Assembly (NCBI GenBank): GCA_964251385.1 | Contig: CAXUJK010000001.1 | Coordinates: forward strand, 1,054,001-1,118,000 | Reading direction: 5' to 3' | DNA from: CADCVW01 sp964251385 | Lineage (GTDB): Bacteria > Pseudomonadota > Alphaproteobacteria > Sphingomonadales > Sphingomonadaceae | Length of the DNA: 64,000 nt | In this document: piece after piece, positions 25,385-33,983 of the stretch | Layout of the letters: each line of letters starts with the position of its first letter | Position numbering within the stretch: the first letter of the stretch is position 1 | The notes under the pieces: model-generated | Told to the model about the DNA's origin: nothing | Databases searched by the model: none | The model's input: only the letters and a program-made list of their open reading frames with translations | Program-made: the position numbers and the translations under genes

Positions 25385-26371
25385 TCAGAGCTTGACCAGC
25401 ATCTTTCCCATATTACCGCCGCTGAACAGCCCCAGGAACGCGTCGGGCGCGGCCTCCAGTCCTTCGTGCACCGTCTCGCGCGAAGTCACCTGCTCGTTCG
25501 CAATCCAGCCTGCCATGTCTCGGATGAAGGTCGGCATCTCGGCCATGTAGTCGGTGAAGATGAACCCTTCGACCCGGATGCGCGCTGCGATGATGCGCAT
25601 CATGTAGCGGAACTGCGCGGGATCGCCGCCATTATAGCCGTCGATCATCCCGCAGATCACGAAGCGGGCCTTGTTGCGCGCCGCCGCGAACGCCGCGTCG
25701 AGATGTTCGCCGCCGACATTATCGAAATATACGTCGATGCCTTTCGGTGCCGCGGCCATCAGGCCACGAACGATCGGCTCTGCCTTGTAGTCGATGCACG
25801 CATCCGCGCCGAGGTCGCGTACCCACGCGCACTTGTCCGCGCCGCCCGCCGACCCGATGACGGTCATGCCCTTGGCCTTGGCGATCTGCACAACCGCCGA
25901 TCCGACCGCGCCCGCCGCCGACGACACGAACACGATGTCGCCTTCCTTGGCAGCGGCGACACGCAGTAGCCCGAAATAGGCGGTGGCACCCGTCAGGCCC
26001 AGATTGCCCAGCCACTGCTGCGGCTCGACGCCAAGTGCGGGCAGCTTGGTGAACGCGCCCGCGGGTCCGACCGCTTCATCGCGCCAGCCGAACATCGAGT
26101 TGACCAGGTCGCCCGGAGCGAAGCCGTCCGCCCGGGACTCCACAACCTCCCCGACCGCTCCGCCTTCAAGGGGTGCCCCGACTTGAAACGGCGGCACATA
26201 GCTCTTCACGTCGTTCATGCGCCCGCGCATGTAAGGATCGACCGACAGCCAACGATTGCGGACGCGAACCTCGCCGTCCCCAAGCGCGACCGTCGGCAGG
26301 TCGCCCAACGTGAAATTGTCGGAAGTCGGCATCCCTTGTGGACGTGATGCCAGATGCCAAGCGCGTGCCAT
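25385..26371 (-). CDS. NADP-dependent medium-chain oxidoreductase (CurA-like)
   Basis: 328-aa zinc-independent MDR enzyme of the prostaglandin/curcumin reductase type. The N-terminal substrate domain includes VDPYMRGRMND. The Rossmann part has VFVSSAAGAVGSAVVQIAKAKG (GxxGxxG-like), then ADACIDYKAE and YFDNVGGEHLDA. It reduces carbon-carbon double bonds of enones with NADPH. The start ATG 26371 agrees with the family N-terminus (ARAWHLASRPQGMP). Confidence 0.88.
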   Translation of the reverse strand: MARAWHLASRPQGMPTSDNFTLGDLPTVALGDGEVRVRNRWLSVDPYMRGRMNDVKSYVPPFQVGAPLEGGAVGEVVESRADGFAPGDLVNSMFGWRDEAVGPAGAFTKLPALGVEPQQWLGNLGLTGATAYFGLLRVAAAKEGDIVFVSSAAGAVGSAVVQIAKAKGMTVIGSAGGADKCAWVRDLGADACIDYKAEPIVRGLMAAAPKGIDVYFDNVGGEHLDAAFAAARNKARFVICGMIDGYNGGDPAQFRYMMRIIAARIRVEGFIFTDYMAEMPTFIRDMAGWIANEQVTSRETVHEGLEAAPDAFLGLFSGGNMGKMLVKL

Positions 26372-26379
26372 GTAACTTC

Positions 26380-26844
26380 TTAATCCTTGTCGTACGTTCC
26401 CGAAAAGCTGCGGTCGAGAATGTGCGGACCGTCGCTTCCCTGCGCCGGACTTTCGCCGAGCGCCAGACTGTTCGCCGCCTCACGCTTCTTGCGCCAAGTC
26501 GCGAAGTCGCCGGAGGTCGCCGTCGCGTGTTCGCGGCGATATTCGTGATAGTCTTGGTCGAAAGCGCCCATGTAGGCGGCACGCGTTTCCTGGTAGTGCG
26601 GGTCGTCGTCGTAGCGCGCCCGATCGCCTGCCACGTCGCCGCTCGTCAGGTCACCGCCGATGCGCGTCTCCCCGGCCGCGCCGTAGTGCGATGCGGCACC
26701 CGGTTCGACCACGTCGTCGCCCTTTGGATAATCCACGACCTTGCGCGGCGCTTCGGAGGCGTAGCTCTTGCCGGCGTTCGGATCGTCGCCGAACAGCTTG
26801 CGTGCCGCGTCGCCCGCCTTGTCGATGAAACCGTCATTGCTCAT
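26380..26844 (-). CDS. Hydrophilic protein with EcfG-type promoter
   Basis: 154-aa charged, low-hydrophobicity protein with many Asp, Arg, Gly and Tyr residues (for example DQDYHEYRREH and ATWRKKREAANSLA). No signal, membrane helix or enzyme motif is present. GGAGAG lies 8 nt upstream of ATG 26844. A GGAAC-N17-CGTT element lies 23 nt before the start, so it is probably a general-stress protein. It may share the message with the oxidoreductase gene starting 8 nt downstream. Confidence 0.7.
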   Translation of the reverse strand: MSNDGFIDKAGDAARKLFGDDPNAGKSYASEAPRKVVDYPKGDDVVEPGAASHYGAAGETRIGGDLTSGDVAGDRARYDDDPHYQETRAAYMGAFDQDYHEYRREHATATSGDFATWRKKREAANSLALGESPAQGSDGPHILDRSFSGTYDKD

Positions 26845-26866
26845 GCTCGCTCTCCTTCGCGTGGAG

Positions 26867-26892
26867 AACGGAACAGCCCTTCGGTGCGTTCC
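26867..26892 (-). promoter_or_regulatory. EcfG (general stress sigma) promoter
   Basis: On the minus strand GGAAC (26888-26892), a 17-nt spacer and CGTT (26867-26870) match the alphaproteobacterial EcfG consensus. The -10 element is 23 nt from the ATG of the 154-aa gene. Confidence 0.7.
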
Positions 26893-26937
26893 CCCGATTG
26901 CATCGCCGGACACGCGCGGCTAAGGACGCCGGGACGC

Positions 26938-27013
26938 GGGGCCGTAGCTCAGATGGGAGAGCGCTGCAATCGCACTGCAGAGGCCAGGGGTTCGATTCCC
27001 CTCGGCTCCACCA
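26938..27013 (+). tRNA. tRNA-Ala (anticodon CGC)
   Basis: A 76-nt cloverleaf including an encoded CCA. The acceptor is GGGGCCG/CGGCTCC with the G3-U70 pair that defines alanine tRNAs. The D arm is GCTC...GAGC, and the anticodon arm is CTGCA-ATCGCAC-TGCAG with CGC at positions 34-36. The T arm is AGGGG-TTCGATT-CCCCT. It reads GCG codons, which are abundant in this genome. Confidence 0.95.
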
Positions 27014-27047
27014 CGTCCGCGCCGACATGTCCTTCCGGAGATTTTTC

Positions 27048-27452
27048 ATGCTACTTCCCCACGGCGCGACCGTCGCCGTTGCCGACGGCGCCAAGCTCGT
27101 CCTGTTCCGCAACACGGGCAATGAAGCGCATCCGGAGCTGACCGCGATGGCGACACCCGACATCGACACGCACAACAAGAGCGGCGGCCAGCGTCATCAG
27201 ACGAGCGATGCCAACCCTTCGCTGGGGCAGCTCGACGAAGACGGCTTCGCGGCGGGCACGGCGGACTGGCTCAACCACCAGGCGCTGACCAACAAGATCG
27301 ACGCGCTCGTCGTTATCGCCGCGCCGCGCACGCTGGGCGAGCTGCGCAAGCATTTCCACAAGGCGCTGACCGCCAAGATCATCGGCGAGATTTCGAAGGA
27401 TCTGACGGGCCACCCGGCGGCGGACATCCAAAAGGCGATCGCCGCGGTCTAA
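27048..27452 (+). CDS. Host-attachment family protein
   Basis: 134-aa protein resembling the family annotated as required for attachment to host cells (archaeal Rf1-like fold). It has PHGATVAVADGAKLVLFRN, then a central FAAGTADWLNHQ and the C-terminal LVVIAAPRTLGELRKHFHKAL and ISKDLTGHPAADIQKAI. The true function is uncertain. CGGAG lies 9 nt before ATG 27048, 35 nt after the tRNA. The last 4 nt overlap the convergent DUF4126 gene. Confidence 0.8.
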   Translation: MLLPHGATVAVADGAKLVLFRNTGNEAHPELTAMATPDIDTHNKSGGQRHQTSDANPSLGQLDEDGFAAGTADWLNHQALTNKIDALVVIAAPRTLGELRKHFHKALTAKIIGEISKDLTGHPAADIQKAIAAV

Positions 27453-28057
27453 CCGCGCGCGCCCAGCAGTTTGTCGCGCACGCCGAGCACCCGGCGCAGC
27501 ATCCGTCTCGCGAAGATCAGCAGCACGACCGCGAATACCAGCGCGGCACACGCGACGAGCAGCGCCAGCACCGGGTTGAGCAGCGCAAGCGCCAACAATC
27601 CGCCCGTCGCGACGTCTTCGCCAGCTGACACGACGACATTGCTGTAGGGTTCGGGGCTTGCGTTGACCAAGGCGCGCGCGCTCGCCTTTGCCCCATGGCT
27701 GAGCAACGCGCCGCCACCGCCCAGCAAAAACGCGATGATCTGCGTCGCGGTATCGTTCGGGTCGACGATCGCGAGGCTAAGCAACGCACCGCCGAGCGGG
27801 CGCACGAGCGTGTGCACCGTGTCCCAGATGCTGTCTATCCAAGCCACCTTGTCCGCGAAGAATTCGGCGACCAGCCCGACGAACGACGCGCCCAGCACCC
27901 ACGGGTTCGCGAGCGCGGACAAGGCATCCAGATGCGTCGGCAGGTCGATCGCGCCGAACCGCATCGCGAGCCCCGTGACGAACGTGCACAGGTACAGGCG
28001 CCATCCGGCAAGCAGGCTCATGCTCCCCGCAAGCCCCAAAATCTCGATAGCGCCCAT
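27449..28057 (-). CDS. DUF4126 membrane protein
   Basis: 202-aa integral membrane protein with about four helices. The DUF4126 signature is GLAGSMSLLAGWRLYLCTFVTG at the N-terminus, and the central FVGLVAEFFADKVAWIDSIWDT is also typical. A C-terminal pair of helices ends in a basic tail (ARRMLRRVLGVRDKLLGARG). Function unknown. It is divergent from the NUDIX gene at 28117. Confidence 0.82.
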   Translation of the reverse strand: MGAIEILGLAGSMSLLAGWRLYLCTFVTGLAMRFGAIDLPTHLDALSALANPWVLGASFVGLVAEFFADKVAWIDSIWDTVHTLVRPLGGALLSLAIVDPNDTATQIIAFLLGGGGALLSHGAKASARALVNASPEPYSNVVVSAGEDVATGGLLALALLNPVLALLVACAALVFAVVLLIFARRMLRRVLGVRDKLLGARG

Positions 28058-28116
28058 GGCCGGTGGGTGCCACTTCGGGTGACCGCACGCAAACGGAACA
28101 TGCTAGGGATCAGGCC

Positions 28117-28842
28117 ATGACCAGCATTCCCGCCGCGACGCTCGTCCTCATGCGCCCCGGTGCCGACGCGCCGGAGCTTCTCATGATCGAACGCGGCACG
28201 AGCATGGCGTTCGCGCCCGGCGCGCTGGTATTTCCGGGCGGGCGGATCGATCCCGACGACCGCGAAGGGCGCGGTGAAGTCGACGCGGCGGGGGTCGCCG
28301 CGATCCGCGAGACGATCGAGGAAACGGGGATCGCGGTCGCGCTGGATCCGGTGCCCGACAACGCGCTGGAGGCCGAGTTGCGGGCGGCACTGGGCGGCGG
28401 CACCGCGTTCTCGGCCTTGCTCGCAAAGCACCGCCTGACGCTGCAACTGGAAAAGCTCGTGCCGTTCGCGCGCTGGTGTCCGACCTTCAAGGAGACGCGC
28501 AGCTTCGACACGTTCTTCTTCGTTGCGCGGGCGCCGGCGGGTACCCGCGATCCGACCGGCGACGCGGTCGAAAGCGTGCACGCGAGCTGGACGACCGCCG
28601 CCGACGTGCTGGCGCGCGCCGATCGCGACGAGGCCCGCATCATCTTCCCCACGCGCCGCAATCTCGAGCGCCTGGCGCGCTTCGCGACGTTCGAGGAGGC
28701 GGAAGCGGACGCGCGCGCCTACCCGATCGAGAAGATCGTCCCCTGGATCGAACAGCGCGACGGTGCTGGCTGGCTGTGCATCCCCGACGACCGCGGTTAC
28801 CCGGTCACCGCCGAACCGATGGCAAGCGCAAAGCGCGGGTAA
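28117..28842 (+). CDS. NUDIX hydrolase, NUDT19/CoA-pyrophosphatase-like
   Basis: 241-aa NUDIX protein. FAPGALVFPGGRIDPDD leads into the box AAIRETIEETGIAV, with an insertion (REGRGEVDAAGV) between Gly and the REx2EE part. A long C-terminal region (about 100-241) includes FARWCPTFKETRSFDTFFFVA and PTRRNLERLARFATFEEAEA. This layout is that of NUDT19-like enzymes acting on CoA or acyl-CoA. The start is taken at ATG 28117, where family homology begins. Confidence 0.85.
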   Translation: MTSIPAATLVLMRPGADAPELLMIERGTSMAFAPGALVFPGGRIDPDDREGRGEVDAAGVAAIRETIEETGIAVALDPVPDNALEAELRAALGGGTAFSALLAKHRLTLQLEKLVPFARWCPTFKETRSFDTFFFVARAPAGTRDPTGDAVESVHASWTTAADVLARADRDEARIIFPTRRNLERLARFATFEEAEADARAYPIEKIVPWIEQRDGAGWLCIPDDRGYPVTAEPMASAKRG

Positions 28843-28871
28843 AGAGCTCCGGTCGCTACCGAAGCGAAAGG

Positions 28872-29120
28872 CTAATCGACCAGCTCGGCCTCTTCCACCG
28901 GATCCTCTTCCAGGATCATGACTGTCGGCGTCGCTGCGGCGGATTTGTGCGCGGCGGAGTCGGCGCGCAGGCGCTCGGAACGTTCAACGCGGGCGGCCAT
29001 TCCCAGCCAGGCTTCCTCGGCGCGCAGGCAGCGTTCGCGGACATTGTCCAGCTTGGCGGCGGCGGCGTCGCGCCCGGCTTCGGCGGCGCGTTCACGGTAG
29101 AAGTTGAGCTGTGGCGACAC
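28872..29120 (-). CDS. Small helical protein of unknown function
   Basis: 82 aa from GTG 29120 (AAAGG 8 nt upstream). An extension to 29162 would run into the cspA terminator hairpin, so it is not used. The protein is a charged Ala/Arg/Glu-rich helix (SPQLNFYRERAAEAGRDAAA, then NVRERCLRAEEAWLGMAARV), probably coiled coil, with an acidic tail (ILEEDPVEEAELVD). It is of a type common in sphingomonads, with no known role. Confidence 0.65.
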   Translation of the reverse strand: MSPQLNFYRERAAEAGRDAAAAKLDNVRERCLRAEEAWLGMAARVERSERLRADSAAHKSAAATPTVMILEEDPVEEAELVD

Positions 29121-29152
29121 AGGCAGCCTTTCGCTGAAGGGTAGAAACGGTT

Positions 29153-29180
29153 CGGGCCGCACCTTGGAAGGTGCGGCCCG
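29153..29180 (-). terminator. Terminator hairpin of the cold-shock gene
   Basis: Perfect inverted repeat with 13-bp arms and a 2-nt centre, 7 nt past the csp stop on the minus strand. There is no long T run (GTTTCT follows about 5 nt later). Confidence 0.65.
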
Positions 29181-29186
29181 CTTGGA

Positions 29187-29393
29187 TCAGGCGCTTGCCA
29201 GGTTGCAGGCGCTCTGCTTGCCGCGATTGTCGGTCTCGAGCTCGTAGGACACGCGCTGGTCGCGGTCGAGCGTCGACATGCCGGCGCGTTCGACGGCCGA
29301 GATGTGCACGAACGCGTCGTTTCCGCCACCCTCGGGCGCGATGAAGCCATAGCCCTTGTCGGCGTTGAAGAATTTTACGGTGCCGATAGGCAT
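29187..29393 (-). CDS. cspA: Cold-shock domain protein
   Basis: 68-aa CspA-type protein. GTVKFFNADKGYGFIAP carries RNP1 and FVHISAVERAG carries RNP2. It is a single-stranded nucleic acid binder. AAGGAAA precedes the ATG. The roughly 200-nt leader upstream (29394-29600) has no gene and could hold the usual temperature-responsive 5' untranslated region. Confidence 0.95.
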   Translation of the reverse strand: MPIGTVKFFNADKGYGFIAPEGGGNDAFVHISAVERAGMSTLDRDQRVSYELETDNRGKQSACNLASA

Positions 29394-29545
29394 GGGGATT
29401 TCCTTGAGACATGTCGTCGAGACGCCACGGACGACGTCCGCGACCACCGGGCAACATTTGCGGAACAAGGAAGCCGGAGCGAGCCTGTCCGTCGCGTGCG
29501 ACACCAGCGTTTTCGCTATGCGCCACGGACGGGAAAATAGCAAAC

Positions 29546-29576
29546 GGGCCGACACCGCACGAAGCGACGCCGGCCC
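29546..29576 (-). terminator. Hairpin downstream of the glycine-zipper gene
   Basis: GC-rich inverted repeat of 13 nt per arm (a few mismatches), 25 nt after the stop at 29601, followed by GTTTGCTATTTT on the minus strand. Confidence 0.5.
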
Positions 29577-29600
29577 GGAAGTTTTACTCTCAGGCGAAGC

Positions 29601-30095
29601 CTAGCAGCTGCGGCCGATCTCCCGACCGATCAACGCACCCGCCGCGCCGCCGATCAGCGCGCCCGCCGTGCCGCCCCCGCGACGATAGCCGTAATAATCG
29701 CGCCCGCCGCGTCCGATCGAACGCCCAAGCAACGCGCCGCCGGCCCCGCCGATGATCGCACCCGTCGTGCCGCTGCCGCAACGGCGGCTGCGCCCGTAAT
29801 AGCGGTCGCTGTAGCGGCGATCGTCATAATAGCCGCGATTGTCGTAGTGGTTGCCGTAACCGTAGGCGCGCTGATCGTAATAGCGGTGCTGACGGTACAC
29901 GCGGCGCGGCGCATAATGACGTTGACGGTGAACGCGGCGCGGCTCGTAGTACCGGTCGCCGTAGTAGCCGTTGTCGTAATAGCCCTGATTATAGTGGCCG
30001 CGATCGTAATAGCGGCCGGTCGCCTCCGCGGCGGTGGGCAAGGCGGTGACGCTGGCCGCTAGAGCGGTAAGCCCTAGAACAATCTTGTTGAACAC
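29601..30095 (-). CDS. Glycine-zipper 2TM outer-surface protein
   Basis: 164-aa protein from GTG 30095 (GAGGAG 7 nt upstream). The signal peptide is FNKIVLGLTALAASVTALP. A Tyr/Arg/His-rich middle follows (RHYAPRRVYRQHRYYDQRAY and similar), then a C-terminal glycine-zipper pair (GAIIGGAGGALLGRSIG and GALIGGAAGALIGREIG). Such domains insert in or lie on membranes and occur in envelope-stress and osmotic-stress proteins. The end is similar to the shorter protein at 59571. Confidence 0.82.
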   Translation of the reverse strand: MFNKIVLGLTALAASVTALPTAAEATGRYYDRGHYNQGYYDNGYYGDRYYEPRRVHRQRHYAPRRVYRQHRYYDQRAYGYGNHYDNRGYYDDRRYSDRYYGRSRRCGSGTTGAIIGGAGGALLGRSIGRGGRDYYGYRRGGGTAGALIGGAAGALIGREIGRSC

Positions 30096-30197
30096 GAGCG
30101 AACTCCTCAAAACACAAGACGCGTCGGCAGCCCACAACGACTCACCGCCATCGTAAACGCCAACGTAACCTTGTCGCCTGAGCCGCAGGTGAACGAC

Positions 30198-32255
30198 CTA
30201 CCGCGTGAACTTCTCGCCCTTCTCGGCCTTTTCGAGCAGCAGCTTCGAGAAGGAAAAGTCGCTTCCCATGCGGGCTTCCTGCCGGCGAAGACCTTCGACG
30301 ATCGTCGCCGCCTTCTCCGTGTCCGCCCAAAACATCGGCCCGCCGCGATAGACGGGCCAGCCGTAGCCGTAGACCCACACGACATCGATGTCCGACGCGC
30401 GCTGCGCCATGCCTTCCTCCAGGATCTTCGCGCCTTCGTTGACCATCGTGTACAACGTACGCTCGACGATCTCCTGGTCGGTGATCTCGCGCTTCTCGAT
30501 GTTTTCGCGGGCGGCGAACTCGTCGATATAGCCCTGCACGACTGGCGACGGCGAGGGCCGCCGCTTCTCGTCATAGTCGTAGAAGCCCGCGCTCTTCTTC
30601 TGCCCCCAGCGGCCTTCCGCCGCCAGCTTGTCGCGCAGATTGTCGATGCGGGTCGGGTCGCGGTGCCAGCCGATGTCGACACCGGCCAGATCCGCCATCT
30701 GGAACGGGCCCATAGGCATGCCGAAGTCGACATGCACGCGGTCGACCTGTTCGGGCGTCGCGCCTTCGAGCAGAAGCCGCATCGCCTGCAGCTGGCGTGG
30801 CGCGAGAATGCGGTTTCCGATGAAACCGTCACAGACGCCCGCCACGGCCGCGACCTTCTTGATCTTCTTGGCGACGGTCATTGCGGTCACGAGCACGTCG
30901 TCCGCCGTCTTCGCGCCGCGCACGACCTCCAGCAATTTCATGACGTTGGCGGGCGAGAAGAAGTGCAGCCCGACCACATCCCCCGGCCGCGACGTCACGG
31001 CCGCGATCTCGTCGATGTTCAGATAGGACGTGTTCGACGCCAGGATCGCGCCCGGCTTGCAGATCCTATCCAGCTTGGCGAAGATCTCCTTCTTGACGTC
31101 CATGTTCTCGAACACGGCTTCTATGACGAGGTCGCAGTCGGCGAGCTGTTCGAGGTCCAGCGTCGGCGACAACGCGCCCATCGCCTGCCCGACCTGTTCG
31201 GCGGTCATGCGTCCCTTGGCGGCGGTCGCCTCGTAATTCTTGAGCATCACGCCCGTGCCGCGGTCGAGCGCATCCTGCTGCGTCTCGACGATCGTCACCG
31301 GAATGCCGGCGCTGAGAAAATTCATCGAGATGCCGCCGCCCATCGTGCCCGCGCCGATGACGCCGACCTTCTTGATGGACCGCGGCTTCACGTCCTCCCC
31401 CACCCCTTCGATCTTGGACGCCTTGCGCTCGGCGAAGAAGAAATATTGCTGCGCGCGCGCCTGTGTGCCCGTCATCAGCTCCATGAACAGGCGACGTTCT
31501 TCCAGGACACCCTTCTCGTACGGATGCTCCACCGCGGCCTGCACGGCCTTGATGTTGGCCTCGGGCGCGTCGAACCCCTTCATCTTCCGGCCGTTCGCTT
31601 TCCGAAACTCGTCGAACAGCCCCGGGTTTTCGCGTGCGCTCGCCAGCTTCTCGTCGCGCACGCTGCTGATCGGGATCGGGCGCACGTCCTTGACTTCGTG
31701 CGCGTAGGCGACCGCGTGCTGCATCAGGTCGCCCTCGACCAGCTTGTCGACCAGCCCCAGCTTCTCGGCCTCGACCGCACCGATCGGCGTGCCGGACGTC
31801 ACCATTTCCAAAGCTTTCTCGACGCCGACGACGCGCGGCAAGCGCTGTGTGCCGCCCGCACCCGGCAACAGCCCCAACTTGACCTCGGGCACGCCGAACT
31901 TGGCATCCTTCACCGACACGCGCCAATGGCAGGCCAACGCGACCTCGAGCCCGCCTCCCAGCGCGGTCCCATGCACTGCGGCGACCACCGGCTTGGGACA
32001 CGCCTCGATCGCGTCCACGACTGTCGGCAGCATGGGAAGCTGCATCGGCTTGCCGAATTCCGAAATGTCCGCGCCCGCGAAGAAGGTCTGGCCTTCGCAA
32101 CGGATGACCACCGCCTTGATCCGCGCGTCCGCGGTCGCCTCCTCGATCGCTTTCACCAATCCGTCGCGCACAGCGAAGCCGAGCGCATTCACAGGAGGAT
32201 TGTTCGACGTGACGACGAGCACGTCCATGTGCCGCTCGGTGGTGATGACGCTCAT
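30198..32255 (-). CDS. 3-hydroxyacyl-CoA dehydrogenase/enoyl-CoA hydratase (FadB/FadJ-like)
   Basis: 685-aa fused beta-oxidation enzyme. The N-terminal crotonase domain (1-190) includes the oxyanion and acid sites FFAGADISEF and GTALGGGLEVALA with GLLPGAGGTQRL. The NAD-binding domain is at about 295 (GVIGAGTMGGGI), and VGLHFFSPANVMKLLEVV and the C-terminal domains (VDFGMPMGPF) follow. It carries out the hydration and oxidation steps of fatty acid breakdown in the cytoplasm. AGGAG lies 8 nt before the ATG. It heads toward the SDR and acyl-CoA dehydrogenase genes. Confidence 0.92.
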   Translation of the reverse strand: MSVITTERHMDVLVVTSNNPPVNALGFAVRDGLVKAIEEATADARIKAVVIRCEGQTFFAGADISEFGKPMQLPMLPTVVDAIEACPKPVVAAVHGTALGGGLEVALACHWRVSVKDAKFGVPEVKLGLLPGAGGTQRLPRVVGVEKALEMVTSGTPIGAVEAEKLGLVDKLVEGDLMQHAVAYAHEVKDVRPIPISSVRDEKLASARENPGLFDEFRKANGRKMKGFDAPEANIKAVQAAVEHPYEKGVLEERRLFMELMTGTQARAQQYFFFAERKASKIEGVGEDVKPRSIKKVGVIGAGTMGGGISMNFLSAGIPVTIVETQQDALDRGTGVMLKNYEATAAKGRMTAEQVGQAMGALSPTLDLEQLADCDLVIEAVFENMDVKKEIFAKLDRICKPGAILASNTSYLNIDEIAAVTSRPGDVVGLHFFSPANVMKLLEVVRGAKTADDVLVTAMTVAKKIKKVAAVAGVCDGFIGNRILAPRQLQAMRLLLEGATPEQVDRVHVDFGMPMGPFQMADLAGVDIGWHRDPTRIDNLRDKLAAEGRWGQKKSAGFYDYDEKRRPSPSPVVQGYIDEFAARENIEKREITDQEIVERTLYTMVNEGAKILEEGMAQRASDIDVVWVYGYGWPVYRGGPMFWADTEKAATIVEGLRRQEARMGSDFSFSKLLLEKAEKGEKFTR

Positions 32256-32279
32256 GGTGATCTCCTAGATGCCAGACTG

Positions 32280-33050
32280 CTAGATCGCAGTGCGGCCGTA
32301 TTCCTGCTTGTTGAACGGGTGGGACGAGGACAGGCCGCCGTCCACCACGAGCGCGTGCCCGTTGACGTAGCTCGATTCCTCGGACGCCAGGTAGAGCGCG
32401 GCGTGCGCGATCTCGTCCGGTTCACCGCCGCGCTTCATCGGGTTGAGATGACCGAGCGAGTCCTCCCGCCCTTTCGCCCGCGCGCGGTCGTACACGAACT
32501 CGGTCATGCCCGTCTCGATCAGCCCCGGGCAGATCGCGTTGACGCGCACGTTCGACCCGGTGAGCTGCTGCGCCGCGACTTTGACGAGCCCGATGACGCC
32601 GTGTTTCGATGCGGTGTAGGCCGGCCCGCCCGCCCCCGAGCGCAGGCCCGCGACCGACGCGGTGCAGACGATCGACCCGCCGCCCCGCGCCTTGATGACG
32701 GGCGCGGCGTGCTTGATCGCCAGGAACGGCCCGATCAGGTTGACGCGCAGGATTTCGCTCCAATCGTCGGCGGATTGATCGAACAGAGAGGCCAGCCCGC
32801 CCGACACGCCCGCATTGGCGAACATGATGTCGAGGCCCCCGAACCGCGCCTCGGCGGACCGGACGAGGTTCGCGACGCTGTCCTCCGACCCCGCGTCAGC
32901 CGCGACCCCGACCACGTTGTCCGCGTCGGCCGGCGCGGTCAGGTCGGCCGCGATCACCTGCGCGCCTTCGGCCGCGAACAAGGTCGCGGTCGCGCGGCCG
33001 ATCCCCGACCCCGCGCCCGTGACGATCGCGACCTTGCCGGCAAGCCTCAC
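32280..33050 (-). CDS. SDR-family oxidoreductase
   Basis: 256-aa classical SDR. It has TGAGSGIGRATA, NAGVSGG, Ser in VCTASVAGLRSG, YTASKHG and an ICPGLIETGMTEF loop. The likely substrate is a hydroxyacyl-CoA or alcohol of the neighbouring degradation pathway. The start is GTG 33050, overlapping the stop of the upstream SDR gene (GTGA). It lies 24 nt upstream of the fadB-like gene. Confidence 0.85.
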   Translation of the reverse strand: MRLAGKVAIVTGAGSGIGRATATLFAAEGAQVIAADLTAPADADNVVGVAADAGSEDSVANLVRSAEARFGGLDIMFANAGVSGGLASLFDQSADDWSEILRVNLIGPFLAIKHAAPVIKARGGGSIVCTASVAGLRSGAGGPAYTASKHGVIGLVKVAAQQLTGSNVRVNAICPGLIETGMTEFVYDRARAKGREDSLGHLNPMKRGGEPDEIAHAALYLASEESSYVNGHALVVDGGLSSSHPFNKQEYGRTAI

Positions 33051-33829
33051 AAACCCGCCCCGATCGTCGATCCGCCGTCGACGACCATGATCTGACCCGT
33101 CATGAACGTCGACGCAGGCGCCGCCAGGTACACCGCCGCGCCCGCGATCTCGTGCGGCTCGCCGATCCGCTGGAGCGGGGTCGCGCGCGTCACGTTCTTC
33201 AGGATGTCCGGATTTTCCCACAACGCCTTCGCGAAATCGGTGCGCACGAGTCCAGGCGCGATGCAGTTGACGCGCACGCCCGACGGCCCGAACTCCGCCG
33301 CCAGGTTGCGCGCGAGCTGGAAATCGGCCGCCTTGGACACGTTGTACGCGCCGATCACCGTACTGGCGGTGAGCCCGCCGACCGACGACACGATGATGAT
33401 CGAGCCCTCGCCCCGCGCCACCATCTCGGGCGCGACCATGCCGATCAGCCAGTGGCTCGACAGGATGTTGTTCTCGAAGATTTTCCTGAACTGATCGTCC
33501 GCGATCCCCGCCATCGGCCCGAAATAAGGGTTGGACGCGGCGTTGCAGACGAGGATGTCGACCTGCCCGAGCTGCTTGCGCGTCTCGTCGGCGAGGTTCT
33601 GCAGGTCTTCCTTGGACGAGATGTTTGCGGGGACGACGATCGCGCTGCCCTCGCCGTGTTCGGCGTTCAGCGCGTCCGCCACTTCCCGACACGCCTCCGC
33701 CTTGCGCGACGAGATGACGACCTTGGCCCCGTGCGCCGCCATCGCTTCGGCGATCGCCCGCCCGATCCCGCGCGACGAGCCGGTAATGATGGCGACTTTT
33801 CCGGTCAGGTCGAACAAACCTGTCTTCAT
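33047..33829 (-). CDS. SDR-family oxidoreductase (glucose/ribitol type)
   Basis: 260-aa SDR. It has TGSSRGIGRAIAEAM, CNAASNPYFGPMAG, VSSVGGL, YNVSKAADFQLARNLAAEFG and CIAPGLVRTDFAKALW. The cofactor loop SSRKAEA suggests NADP. It is in an operon with the second SDR gene and the fadB-like gene. The start is ATG 33829 (TTG 33832 is adjacent). Confidence 0.85.
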   Translation of the reverse strand: MKTGLFDLTGKVAIITGSSRGIGRAIAEAMAAHGAKVVISSRKAEACREVADALNAEHGEGSAIVVPANISSKEDLQNLADETRKQLGQVDILVCNAASNPYFGPMAGIADDQFRKIFENNILSSHWLIGMVAPEMVARGEGSIIIVSSVGGLTASTVIGAYNVSKAADFQLARNLAAEFGPSGVRVNCIAPGLVRTDFAKALWENPDILKNVTRATPLQRIGEPHEIAGAAVYLAAPASTFMTGQIMVVDGGSTIGAGL

Positions 33830-33840
33830 CAAACTAACCC

Positions 33841-33951
33841 CGTTCGTGTCGAGCGAAGTCGAGACACCCGGTCGAGCGAAGCCGAGACTTCAGAACGTGC
33901 CAAGCCTCGACCGCGCTCGGCAGGGCCTCTCGACTGCGCTCGAGGCGAACG
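33841..33951. repeat. REP-like palindromic repeat
   Basis: Outer arm GTTCGTGTCGAGCGAAGTCG at 33842 is answered by CGACTGCGCTCGAGGCGAAC at 33931-33950, with a degenerate inner copy. It lies between the SDR and acyl-CoA dehydrogenase genes and belongs to the same class as the copies in uvrA. Confidence 0.7.
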
Positions 33952-33983
33952 GTGGAGGGTAGCTTTTGGAAAAGTCCTGCTTG

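Noticed and set aside
30171..33095. 974-codon plus-strand frame across the fadB-like gene
   Set aside because: Mirror of the minus-strand fadB-like and SDR genes; composition (Asp/His/Arg/Leu-rich) is that of antisense GC-rich codons.
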